A stretch of DNA of 39,432 nt from CADCTM01 sp049671305 (GTDB lineage Bacteria > Cyanobacteriota > Cyanobacteriia > Cyanobacteriales > Coleofasciculaceae): the NCBI GenBank assembly GCA_049671305.1, contig JBATUR010000010.1, positions 1-39,432 on the forward strand, written 5' to 3'. How positions within the stretch are numbered: position 1 is the first letter of the stretch; each line of letters begins with the position of its first letter. The notes beneath the pieces were generated by a model. That model was not told where the DNA came from. It was given only the letters and a program-made list of their open reading frames with translations, and did not search any database. Below, in pieces: positions 8,026 through 15,603 of the stretch. The translations under genes and the position numbers were made by a program.

Positions 8026-9060
8026 TTAACTAATATGTAAGTTAACAAACAAGGTCAGCAAAAAAGTTAGTTGTGCAGCCAGAGCAAATAAGTAAAAGAT
8101 GGCTCTACCCCTAAATACAGATAACATTAAGCCAATTGCTTTAAGGTCAATCATTGGACCAAATACCAAAAAGGCTAATAAAGAACCACTGGTAAAGGAA
8201 GAAGCGAAGGCAAGGGCAAAAAATGAATCAACTGTTGAACAAATTGAGACTACTGCCGCCAACAGCATCATTGCCAAAATTGAGGTGACGGGACTTTGAC
8301 CTAAACTAATAATAATTTCACGAGGGGCGGCGACTTGAATAGTTGCAGCGATCGCACTTCCAATTACTAATACTCCTCCTAATTCTCGCAACTCTTGTAC
8401 GGTATTTTCTAATAACAACCGTAATTTGTCAGCTAGTGGTTTTGTGGCAGGAGTGGCAGCTAAGGATGCTTGCAAGACAGTCGCATCCATCCGTACTGGT
8501 GCTCCTGGTTGTCCTAGTATGAAGGAGCCTGATTGTAAAAGTGGTGAGATGGGTTCAGACTTGCGATCCGATTTTCTTGGGCTTTTTTGCTCATTGACAA
8601 GCAGCATAGAGCGAGTGGCGGAGGGTTGTAGCAGGGGACGCAAGTCAGCTTGAGCGCTAAAGACGCAGGCAATTACAGTGGAAATGGTTAAAGAAAATAA
8701 GACTCGCAGTATCACAATTTCTGGTTGGTCGCGAAATGCCACCCAGGTTGACCAAATTACAATGGGATTGATGGTTGGTGCTGCCAGCAAAAATCCAATA
8801 GCAACGGGTGTAGGTGCGCCTTGCAGTAGTAGGCGCCTCGCAACTGGCACGTTGCCACATTCACAGACTGGAAATAAAAAGCCCCCACAACTGCCAACAA
8901 TTGCCCCCAGAATTGGGTTGCGAGGCATGGCAGCAACTAGCTTGCTTTCATCGACAAACAACAGCAGCAAGCCAGACAGCAAGACTCCTAGCAGCAAAAA
9001 AGGCATTGCCTCAACTAGCAAACTCAAGAAAAGGGTGAAAGCGTTATTTAGCTGATTCAT
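8026..9060 (-). CDS. Permease, YcgR/UPF0718 (DUF318) family
   Basis: This 344-residue membrane protein begins with a hydrophobic pair, NAFTLFLSLLVEAMPFLLLG and LLSGLLLLFV. It then shows the family core GGFLFPVCECGNVPVARRLL with a CxC motif, followed by GAPTPVAIGFLLAAPTINP. A polar loop of ~90 residues sits in the middle (KSPRKSDRKSE onward). The second half repeats the helix plan, including VVSICSTVDSFFALAFASSF and FLVFGPMIDLKAIGLML. It is the first gene of a two-gene unit with the TIGR03943 protein. It may export or import a metal-related substrate, but this is inference. The ATG at 9060 is the natural start. Confidence 0.88.
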   Translation of the reverse strand: MNQLNNAFTLFLSLLVEAMPFLLLGVLLSGLLLLFVDESKLVAAMPRNPILGAIVGSCGGFLFPVCECGNVPVARRLLLQGAPTPVAIGFLLAAPTINPIVIWSTWVAFRDQPEIVILRVLFSLTISTVIACVFSAQADLRPLLQPSATRSMLLVNEQKSPRKSDRKSEPISPLLQSGSFILGQPGAPVRMDATVLQASLAATPATKPLADKLRLLLENTVQELRELGGVLVIGSAIAATIQVAAPREIIISLGQSPVTSILAMMLLAAVVSICSTVDSFFALAFASSFTSGSLLAFLVFGPMIDLKAIGLMLSVFRGRAIFYLFALAAQLTFLLTLFVNLHIS

Positions 9061-9626
9061 GCGGTTCGGTTCTTGAGGAAGTGGTTGTGTGGAAATAGAT
9101 AAGCTGGGGTCATTTTATCGAAAAATAATGCTTCTTTTTTTCATGGCTTGATTTGTCCTTTGACAAGAACAATTTCCGAAAAGTTGCCAACCTCTTTTGA
9201 TCAGAGGTGTAGTATAGCGCATGATAATTTTGCCGCAATCTGATCTGGGGCGCAAGAGAAACAGGTGAATTTTAAGTAAAAATACTTAATAAAGCTAGCT
9301 TATAGCAAGACAGATCTAAGAGCAATAAGGAGGCAAAACCTCTATCGGATGATTGGATACAAAGTTGTTATTTGAACTATTTCAAGTTATTTTGATTTTC
9401 AAAATTCTAGGATATTTTTATTTCATAAAATAAAATAATAACTATTAATGATCATTGAAAATTAACCTATATTTAACCAAGATTTGCTATTTAATATAGA
9501 AGAGTCATCTAGCTTTACTTGATAAGTTAATTACTAATTTATCAATAGTTGAATATTAAATTTAAAATAGAAATAGATTATTTTTTTTCTATTCAGTCCC
9601 TTGATCTAAACCCGTTGAGTTGTCTT
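9061..9626. other. 566-base divergent promoter region
   Basis: No ORF is supported here. It lies between the permease pair (-) and a histidine kinase (+). Near the permease side, ACCTCT (9190-9195) and AGAGGT (9203-9208) form a 6-bp hairpin or operator with a 7-base centre. Farther right the sequence is very AT-rich with short palindromes such as TTTTGATTTTCAAAA near 9392 and AATGATCATT near 9447. No known regulator site is matched with confidence. Confidence 0.45.
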
Positions 9627-10952
9627 ATGCCTGCTTTAATGGCTTCCTCTACAGAAGTATCAGTGCTTTCTCAATCAGAACCAAATAATTTAAGCTTGTC
9701 ATCAACTATCCAAGAACTTTATCTTTATGATTCTCAAATTGAATCAACTCAATTAGGTAAAGAAATCGCTCAGATATTTCAAAATAATCCACTGTTACCA
9801 GGAGTTATTTTGAGCGAACAGGGCAAGTTTATAGGCATGATTTCTCGGCGTCGTTTTTTAGAACAAATGAGTCGTCCTTATGGACTAGAATTGTTTTTAA
9901 AACGTCCTCTTTATTCGTTATATCGCTTTGCTAGCGCCGAAGTTTTAAAACTCAAAGGTGATCTGCAAATTGTCGAAGCAGCTCGTCGCTCGTTACAACG
10001 TTCTGCCGAACTTCTTTATGAACCAATTGTTGTAGAATGCGAGACGGGAAACTATTACTTACTAGATGCACATCAATTATTAATTGCTCAATCAAATATT
10101 CATCAATTAGCAACTCGGTTATTAAATGAACAAACCGAAGCTCAACTGATGCAAACGGAAAAAATGGCAAGTTTGGGCAAGATGGTTGCTAGTGTTGCTC
10201 ATGAGATTAAAAATCCCGTTGGTTGCATTACTGGTAACTTTGAATTTCTTTTTAGCTACTGCGATAAGTTGATGGATATCTTATCAGCTTATGAAGTTGA
10301 AATCACTGAAATACCTTCTAGCTTGAGTCTTCTTAAACAAGAGTCCGATCTAGATTTTATTTTGGAAGACTTACCGAAAATTCTCAAAAGTATGGGAGCT
10401 GGTTCAGAAAGATTAACAAAGATAGTTGGTAGCTTGCAAAGTTTCTCTCATATGGATGAAACAAAACGTCAACCTGCGGATATTCATGAATGTATTGAGA
10501 GCACTTTACTCATTCTGAATAATCGTCTCAAAACAGGAATTGAAGTTATTAAAAACTATGGGAATTTGCCTCAAATTAATTGCTACTCAGGGCAACTTAG
10601 TCAGGTATTCATGAATATTATTAGTAATGCAATTGATGCCCTTCTTGATAAGAAAAATGACCAAGGAGTTTCAGCAAAAACTTGGCAGCCTCAAATTACA
10701 ATTAGCACTGATTTTGTGGAATTAGATACGGAATGGATGTTGATCAAGATTGCTGATAATGGACCAGGGATGCCACCTGCAATTCAAAAGCGGGTGTTTG
10801 AGACATTTTTTACTACTAAATCTGTGGGCAAAGGCACAGGCTTAGGTTTAGCAATTAGCCATCAAATTGTTACACAAAAACACGGCGGACAATTGTTGAT
10901 GCAGTCTGTGCCAGAGACGGGTACAGAATTTCAAATTTTGTTACCTTACTAA
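9627..10952 (+). CDS. Sensor histidine kinase with N-terminal CBS-like domain
   Basis: This 441-residue protein senses an unknown signal and should phosphorylate a response regulator. Residues ~30-150 look like a CBS pair: LPGVILSEQGKFIGMISRRRFLEQM and YEPIVVECETGNYYLLDAHQLL. A short coiled stretch leads to the H box ASVAHEIKNP with His near residue 192. The N box is QVFMNIISNAIDALL, then IADNGPGMP and GKGTGLGLAIS of the ATPase domain. No membrane helix is seen, so it is likely cytoplasmic. No response regulator lies next to it. I start at the ATG at 9627; an upstream in-frame TTG (9549) would add a low-complexity N-terminus and is less likely. Confidence 0.88.
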   Translation: MPALMASSTEVSVLSQSEPNNLSLSSTIQELYLYDSQIESTQLGKEIAQIFQNNPLLPGVILSEQGKFIGMISRRRFLEQMSRPYGLELFLKRPLYSLYRFASAEVLKLKGDLQIVEAARRSLQRSAELLYEPIVVECETGNYYLLDAHQLLIAQSNIHQLATRLLNEQTEAQLMQTEKMASLGKMVASVAHEIKNPVGCITGNFEFLFSYCDKLMDILSAYEVEITEIPSSLSLLKQESDLDFILEDLPKILKSMGAGSERLTKIVGSLQSFSHMDETKRQPADIHECIESTLLILNNRLKTGIEVIKNYGNLPQINCYSGQLSQVFMNIISNAIDALLDKKNDQGVSAKTWQPQITISTDFVELDTEWMLIKIADNGPGMPPAIQKRVFETFFTTKSVGKGTGLGLAISHQIVTQKHGGQLLMQSVPETGTEFQILLPY

Positions 10953-10984
10953 GTTTTGAGACTGAAAATAAGCAGTTTTTGTTG

Positions 10985-12067
10985 CTACTTCAGCTCTGGA
11001 TGAGTTGCCACTGGTGATGAAGCACCCATCTGATTAATTACTGCCAATAACTGATACAAGCGCCCAGAATCACGTCGATTAAAGTACAAAAGTAAACGAG
11101 GAAGTTCGGCTGTTTCGTCGGCTATCTCTTCAGGTAAAATCTGACTTTTTTCAATTTTACCTTTAACTAAAATATCGCTAAATTTCTGATTTAGTTCCTC
11201 AACCTGATCATCTGATATTTGAGTTTTGAGGCGAATCACTAATTGCTCGCCCACATAGCGACTAGAGTGATAAATGCGGTAAAAATCCTTAATTGCTTGA
11301 TCAGCAATTTCTAAGTTATCAGTAATAGTATAAAGACTAGAATCTTCAGGACTAACCAAACCCCCTGCAATTAAATTATTGCGAATATAAGCATCCCATT
11401 CCTGCCAATAAGTGCCACCAGCTTGATCAATTAAGATTAAAGGTACTGGACCAAAACGACCTGTTTGGCAAAGGGTTAAGCATTCAAAGGCTTCGTCTTG
11501 AGTACCAAAACCACCAGGGAAAAGTGCGATCGCATCACTCTCTCGTAAAAAAAATAGCTTGCGTGTAAAAAAATACTTAAAATCAATTAACTTCGGATCG
11601 CCTTCAATAAAAGGATTTGAGCCTTGCTCAAAAGGTAAGCGAATATTTAACCCAAAAGAATTTTTGGACCCTGCACCTTCATTTCCCGCTTGCATAATAC
11701 CACCTCCAGCACCCGTCATCACCATAAATCCCTGAGCCGCTAAATAACGGGCAAACTCCACCGCCAACTTATACTCAGGAGTACTCTCGGCAATACGTGC
11801 GGAACCAAAAATTGTAACTTTTCTAACGTGACGGTACGGATAAAATACCTGAAAAGCACGCTCCATATCTTCTATTGAGGAGGTAAGAATTTTCCAATCT
11901 AAACGCTCAATTTCCGCCTCACTTAGTCTCCTAATTACTGATAGCGCCCTCTCGATCCATTTTTGATGTTCTAGTGATGGCAACTGCTCAATTAGTGCTG
12001 TTAAATCTGTTTTAATTGACGGGACATGGTGAGAAGATCTAGTCATAGCTTCATTAACCGACGGCAT
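10985..12067 (-). CDS. LOG family protein (TIGR00730-like, Rossmann fold)
   Basis: The 360-residue product has the LOG signature PGGFGTQDEAFE and the nucleotide-binding segment VMTGAGGGIMQAGNEGA. LOG enzymes release free cytokinin base from its ribose phosphate, and related proteins act on other nucleotide monophosphates. The core domain spans about residues 75-270. Extra helical N- and C-terminal regions make it much longer than the ~190-residue classic LOG; such long forms are common in cyanobacteria. The convergent histidine kinase ends 32 bases away. An alternative ATG seven codons in (12046) cannot be excluded. Confidence 0.85.
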   Translation of the reverse strand: MPSVNEAMTRSSHHVPSIKTDLTALIEQLPSLEHQKWIERALSVIRRLSEAEIERLDWKILTSSIEDMERAFQVFYPYRHVRKVTIFGSARIAESTPEYKLAVEFARYLAAQGFMVMTGAGGGIMQAGNEGAGSKNSFGLNIRLPFEQGSNPFIEGDPKLIDFKYFFTRKLFFLRESDAIALFPGGFGTQDEAFECLTLCQTGRFGPVPLILIDQAGGTYWQEWDAYIRNNLIAGGLVSPEDSSLYTITDNLEIADQAIKDFYRIYHSSRYVGEQLVIRLKTQISDDQVEELNQKFSDILVKGKIEKSQILPEEIADETAELPRLLLYFNRRDSGRLYQLLAVINQMGASSPVATHPELK

Positions 12068-12089
12068 TCTATTCTACCGAGATTCGCTA

Positions 12090-12263
12090 TTTCTTGGGAA
12101 ATCATGGTGTTTTTTGATACTTGTCTGCTCAGATATTAAAAAGCGCCTTTGCTAGGGTTAGCATAAGACGCTCACTTAAACTATTAAGATTGTTAAAGTA
12201 ATACGAGTTAAGATTGGTTGAATAAGTAACTTAAGAAACAAAAGTTTTTATTTCCCAAGAAAC
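12090..12263. repeat. 13-bp inverted repeat in the LOG-trxA spacer
   Basis: TTTCTTGGGAAAT (12090-12102) and ATTTCCCAAGAAA (12251-12263) are exact reverse complements, 148 bases apart. They lie between the trxA stop and the LOG start. The function is unknown; it may be chance or a remnant of a small mobile element. Confidence 0.4.
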
Positions 12264-12326
12264 AACTTCAATTTTCCACTAAAAGGAGTTGAACATTTTG
12301 ATCTCAACAGTATCACTACAAACCGA

Positions 12327-12650
12327 TTAGAGGTACTTTTCTAGGGTGTTTGCTAAAGTGGTTTTGGGAACAGCGCCCACTACCATATCAACTCGTTGTC
12401 CACCCTTAAAAATCATCAAAGTAGGAATACTCCGAATACCATATTGACTTGCAACATTGGGGTTCTCATCGGTGTTGAGTTTAACAACTTTTACCTGACC
12501 TTCGTACTGCGCTGCTATTTCATCTACGACAGGCGCAACCATGCGACAGGGACCACACCAGGGAGCCCAAAAATCTACTAAAACTGGAACTTCACTATCA
12601 AGTACGTCTTGTTTAAAACTGGCGTCTGTAACTTGTACGGCTGCTGACAT
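12327..12650 (-). CDS. trxA: Thioredoxin (m type)
   Basis: This 107-residue protein is a standard thioredoxin, a cytoplasmic disulfide reductase fed by ferredoxin- or NADPH-thioredoxin reductase. The active site WCGPC is at residues 31-35, preceded by VPVLVDFWAP. The cis-proline loop RSIPTLMIF and the GxxVDMVVGAVPK tail match the m-type form of cyanobacteria and plastids. Length is normal. Upstream on the same strand lie Yfr1 and then guaB3, an order known from other cyanobacteria. Confidence 0.97.
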   Translation of the reverse strand: MSAAVQVTDASFKQDVLDSEVPVLVDFWAPWCGPCRMVAPVVDEIAAQYEGQVKVVKLNTDENPNVASQYGIRSIPTLMIFKGGQRVDMVVGAVPKTTLANTLEKYL

Positions 12651-12821
12651 GCCTGGAAATCCTTAGCGTGTACATTTTCTTATCTAAGCAATTCTACCAC
12701 AGTCAAAACCTAGCTTCTCTCTTCTTAAAAACTATTACATTTAGACAAAAACGTCCCTGCTATCAAGCCATTGTTTAGCAATCAATTGTTACAAACTTTA
12801 TATAAATACATATAAATATAT

Positions 12822-12891
12822 AAAAGGAACCGCCCGAACGCAGTCCGGGCGGAGTGTGGTGTGAGGAGTGAACGGAAACATCAGTCTCCGC
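12822..12891 (-). ncRNA. yfr1: Yfr1 small regulatory RNA
   Basis: Read on the minus strand, this ~70-nt segment holds the invariant unpaired Yfr1 motif ACTCCTCACACC (complement of 12858-12869). A 5' hairpin precedes it (GCGGAG...TTCCG). A strong 3' hairpin follows, CCGCCCG/CGGGCGG, complement of 12830-12852, then TTCCTTTT as terminator. A -10 box TACAAT (complement of 12899-12904) ends seven bases before the predicted first base. Yfr1 is known in nearly all cyanobacteria, often in the guaB-trxA interval, exactly as here. It base-pairs through the CU-rich motif with mRNAs, including outer-membrane protein transcripts. Ends are estimates. Confidence 0.93.
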
Positions 12892-12898
12892 TTTTTCT

Positions 12899-12904
12899 AT
12901 TGTA
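12899..12904 (-). promoter_or_regulatory. -10 box of yfr1
   Basis: The hexamer TACAAT on the minus strand lies seven bases before the predicted start of Yfr1. No good -35 box is seen (best is TTAGAA at a suitable distance). Confidence 0.65.
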
Positions 12905-13004
12905 AGCGACAGCTTTAGTTTTTCTAATGCCCCAACAGGTAGACCGGATCTTTTTTCAGCTTGCCTCGATAGTAATTTTACTCACTACATCAACCGCTTC
13001 TGGT

Positions 13005-14168
13005 TTATTTACCCATACCCAACTGCTGGGCTTTTTGGTAAACCTTACCCTCTGTCAACAGAGAAGGCGCAATAACTACTTCAACTTGCTGCATTTCCTG
13101 CAAGTTTTTCGCTCCCAAAGTTCCCATACTAGTTTTTAGCGCCCCCAAAAGATTATGAGTGCCATCATCTAGTTGTGCCGGTCCTTTGAGAATTTGCTCC
13201 AAAGTCCCAGTGCTGCCAACCTGAATACGTGTACCCCTTGGCAAAACTGGACTTGGTGTCGCCATACCCCAGTGAAACCCTTGCCCTGGCGCTTCCTTTG
13301 CCCTGGCAAACGGCGAACCAATCATCACCCCGTCAGCTCCACAAGCAATACATTTACAAATATCTCCTCCTGTAATTAAACCACCATCAGCAATCACAGG
13401 AATATAATTACCTGTTTCCTGATAATAGTCATCACGCGCTGCGGCACAGTCAGAAACGGCAGTAGCTTGAGGAATACCTACACCCAATACCCCGCGAGAA
13501 GTACAAGCGGCACCAGGACCAATACCCACCAAAATACCAGCCGCTCCCGCTTTCATCAAGTTCAAGGTGACTTCATAAGTCACACAATTTCCCAAAATCA
13601 CCGGAATTGGCATTTGCTGACAAAATTCAGCCAAATCCAAAGGCGTTATTGACTCTGGTGAAAGATGATTTGTGGAAACAACCGTTGCTTGCACAAAAAA
13701 CAAGTCAGCGCCCGCTTTTGCCACAATTTCGCCATACTTCACCGCCCCAACTGGAGTTGAACTTACAGCAGCAATGCCACCTTGCTCTTTGATTTGCTGA
13801 ATGCGCTGAGTAATCAATTCTGGCTTAATTGGTTCGGCATATAATTCCTGCATCAAGGTGACAAATTCAGACTTGCCAACCTCCGCAATGCGTTTAAGGA
13901 TAGGTTCTGGATCTACATAGCGGGTTTGAATACCCTCTAGGTTTAGGACACCCAAAGCCCCTAACTGAGATAATAAAACTGCCATGCGGACATCAACGAC
14001 TCCATCCATTGCACTGGCAATGATCGGAATTTCTCGCTCGATACCTCCAATGCGCCAGCTAGGATCTGCCAAATTTGGATCTAATGTTCTCGTCCCTGGC
14101 ACTAGCGCAATTTCGTCAATTCCGTAAGCTCGTCGAGCTGTTTTGCTGCGCCCAATTTGAATGTCCAC
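13005..14168 (-). CDS. guaB3: GuaB3 family IMP dehydrogenase-related protein
   Basis: This protein has the IMP dehydrogenase barrel: a flavodoxin-like N-terminus GRSKTARRAYGIDEIALVPG, then ILGNCVTYEV, VGIGPGAACTSRGVLG with the candidate catalytic Cys, and VIADGGLITGGDICKCIACG. It lacks the two CBS domains of ordinary GuaB, as GuaB3 proteins do. I place the start at the GTG at 14168, giving 387 residues and an N-terminus (M)DIQIGRSK that matches the family. A TTG six codons upstream (14186) is also in frame. Its exact reaction in purine metabolism is less well settled than for GuaB. Downstream on the same strand come Yfr1 and trxA. Confidence 0.9.
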   Translation of the reverse strand: MDIQIGRSKTARRAYGIDEIALVPGTRTLDPNLADPSWRIGGIEREIPIIASAMDGVVDVRMAVLLSQLGALGVLNLEGIQTRYVDPEPILKRIAEVGKSEFVTLMQELYAEPIKPELITQRIQQIKEQGGIAAVSSTPVGAVKYGEIVAKAGADLFFVQATVVSTNHLSPESITPLDLAEFCQQMPIPVILGNCVTYEVTLNLMKAGAAGILVGIGPGAACTSRGVLGVGIPQATAVSDCAAARDDYYQETGNYIPVIADGGLITGGDICKCIACGADGVMIGSPFARAKEAPGQGFHWGMATPSPVLPRGTRIQVGSTGTLEQILKGPAQLDDGTHNLLGALKTSMGTLGAKNLQEMQQVEVVIAPSLLTEGKVYQKAQQLGMGK

Positions 14169-14522
14169 GCTTTTACCCGTTCCCAAGAGTATTTAAGCTA
14201 GGGTATCAAATTAGGGAGTGCAATCGCTTATCTGGGCACTTAAATAATTTAGCTTACGGCTTGAGTGCTTTGAGGACGGGTGTGGCAAGCTTTATAAAAT
14301 AAGTGAGGAGCGATGATTGAGCTATGCCCCTGCCTTAAACACCTCAAGACGTTATTAGCGAAACCTTAGTTCAATAACTCTGCTTCGCTCTACCTCTCTC
14401 CAGAGTCTGACCCAGGAAAGCCACAATCTCTGCATAGTGATGGATTTAAACTTGTCATGTTTTTTAATATCTTAGTAATAACCGAACTCCGAAGATCAGA
14501 CTTTTGTCTGTTTTCAAAATCA
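14169..14522. other. 354-base region upstream of guaB3 and of the first small paralogous ORF
   Basis: I see no gene. It must hold the guaB3 promoter (-) and a promoter for the 68-codon ORF (+). A small hairpin, CAGAC (14497-14501)/GTCTG (14506-14510) with a TTTT loop and followed by TTTTC, sits just before the small ORF and could be a leader structure or weak terminator. Confidence 0.4.
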
Positions 14523-14729
14523 ATGTCTAGAGAATCAAAAAATTCCCAACTTCCTTTAACTCAGCAAGATCAGGACACATTGTCTCAGATATTTGCACAA
14601 ATCAAAGTTGAAGACCTTCAACAAATTGAAGCAGTTTCTTCTAGCTATTCAGTTGCTCCTCTTGAACCTTGGGAAGAGCTAGGCTGGATTATTAATAGCT
14701 CTTTACCGTCTAAATGTTCGAGATTTTAA
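14523..14729 (+). CDS. Small acidic protein, copy 1 of a tandem pair, unknown family
   Basis: This ORF encodes 68 residues and aligns without any gap to the 68-residue ORF at 15230-15436, 32 of 68 positions being identical. The shared start MS, identical length and shared last residue F support the ATG at 14523, not an upstream ATG at 14457. The middle part is acidic and helical (QIFAQIKVEDLQQIEA). The C-terminal third holds the best conserved block SVAPLEPWEELGWIINSS, then a short basic tail with one Cys. No signal peptide or membrane segment is visible and the ATG lacks a good ribosome site. I do not recognise the family. The shape would suit a small regulatory protein or a modified-peptide precursor, but no maturation enzyme lies nearby. 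Confidence 0.7.
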   Translation: MSRESKNSQLPLTQQDQDTLSQIFAQIKVEDLQQIEAVSSSYSVAPLEPWEELGWIINSSLPSKCSRF

Positions 14730-15229
14730 AATTAAATATACAAAAATTATTTGTCAAAAAAATCTCTATTATTTATTGGAGAATTTGGCAAGTTAATCTA
14801 AAAATATGGGCTGCTGTCGGTATTGCCAATTATCAACATCTTTCTTGAGAAGAAAAGCAAGTATTTTTACCTACTGAAGCCTAACTCAGCAGCCTTAGGG
14901 AGCGATCACTCCAAGTACCCAAAGTAGTAAAAATGACAAAGGGTATTCTCAATTATTCAGCCAAGCCGTTTGTTAAATAAACTTACTGGAGTTGCATTAC
15001 TATCTTAGTGGTGCGGCTGCTGGCAAAACGTAGACATAACTTGGCTGGCTGCAACTTAAATCTAAGTTTTTTTACAATGTGATCAATAAACATTTAGTGG
15101 TAACTATCTATGGGTAGAATTAGTTTTAATGCATTTACAGAATTTAACAAACGGTTAAACTTAAAGAAGTTCTCGTTAAAAACAACACTTGCATTAAAAG
15201 CAATAACTTAGTTAGGAATTATTAATAAA
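14730..15229. other. 500-base spacer between the two small paralogous ORFs
   Basis: No further copy of the small gene is evident. An 8-bp inverted repeat, GGCTGCTG (14809-14816)/CAGCAGCC (14887-14894), is present. The rest is AT-rich with no ORF I would defend. Separate promoters for the two small genes are likely given this distance. Confidence 0.4.
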
Positions 15230-15436
15230 ATGTCTGACACTATGGCAGAAGCAAACATCCCGCTTAATTACCGAGATAGCGAAGCACTAGACCAAATGTT
15301 CGATAAAATAGAAATAGAAGAGATTAGCCAAATTGAAGCCATAACTACTCGTTTTTCAGTAATTCCCTTGGAACCTTGGGAAGAAAAAGGCTGGATCGTC
15401 AATAGCTCGTTTGCAGTGAAGAAATCAACGTTTTAG
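15230..15436 (+). CDS. Small acidic protein, copy 2 of a tandem pair, unknown family
   Basis: This 68-residue ORF is the paralogue of the one at 14523-14729. The conserved block here is SVIPLEPWEEKGWIVNSS (15 of 18 positions identical). The N-terminal half keeps the pattern P-L-x3-D-x3-L-x-Q-x-F-x2-I-x2-E with many conservative changes such as I/V, S/T and D/E. Such a pattern points to two real genes under protein-level selection. An AGGA lies 13 bases before the ATG, which is far for a ribosome site. mutS2 begins 167 bases downstream on the same strand. Function is unknown. Confidence 0.75.
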   Translation: MSDTMAEANIPLNYRDSEALDQMFDKIEIEEISQIEAITTRFSVIPLEPWEEKGWIVNSSFAVKKSTF

Positions 15437-15603
15437 AAGGATTTGCTGGTTAACTCATACATATACACCTGGCTTTTATAAGTAAAGGTAGTGCCTTTGT
15501 GATTTAAGGTAGTAGTTATTAGCTCAATTACGGTTAATACCACTCGCTAAATTACGATAAACTACTTGATAATAAAAAATAGAAAAGCTTTTATATTTGA
15601 GTT

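Noticed and set aside
8678..9055. 125-codon + strand ORF opposite the permease
   Set aside because: The product is low-complexity, Ser/Lys/Thr-rich, and antisense to a clear membrane protein gene.
9220..9230. TGATAAT half-site resembling a Zur box upstream of the permease
   Set aside because: The second half of the inverted repeat is missing, so metal regulation by Zur is not supported.
12927..13139. 70-codon + strand ORF overlapping the 3' end of guaB3
   Set aside because: It mostly lies antisense to guaB3, has no family features and is explained by the codon pattern of guaB3.
14457..14522. Upstream ATG extending the first small ORF by 22 residues
   Set aside because: The paralogue at 15230 has no matching extension and the two proteins align end to end from MS, so the extension is unlikely to be translated.
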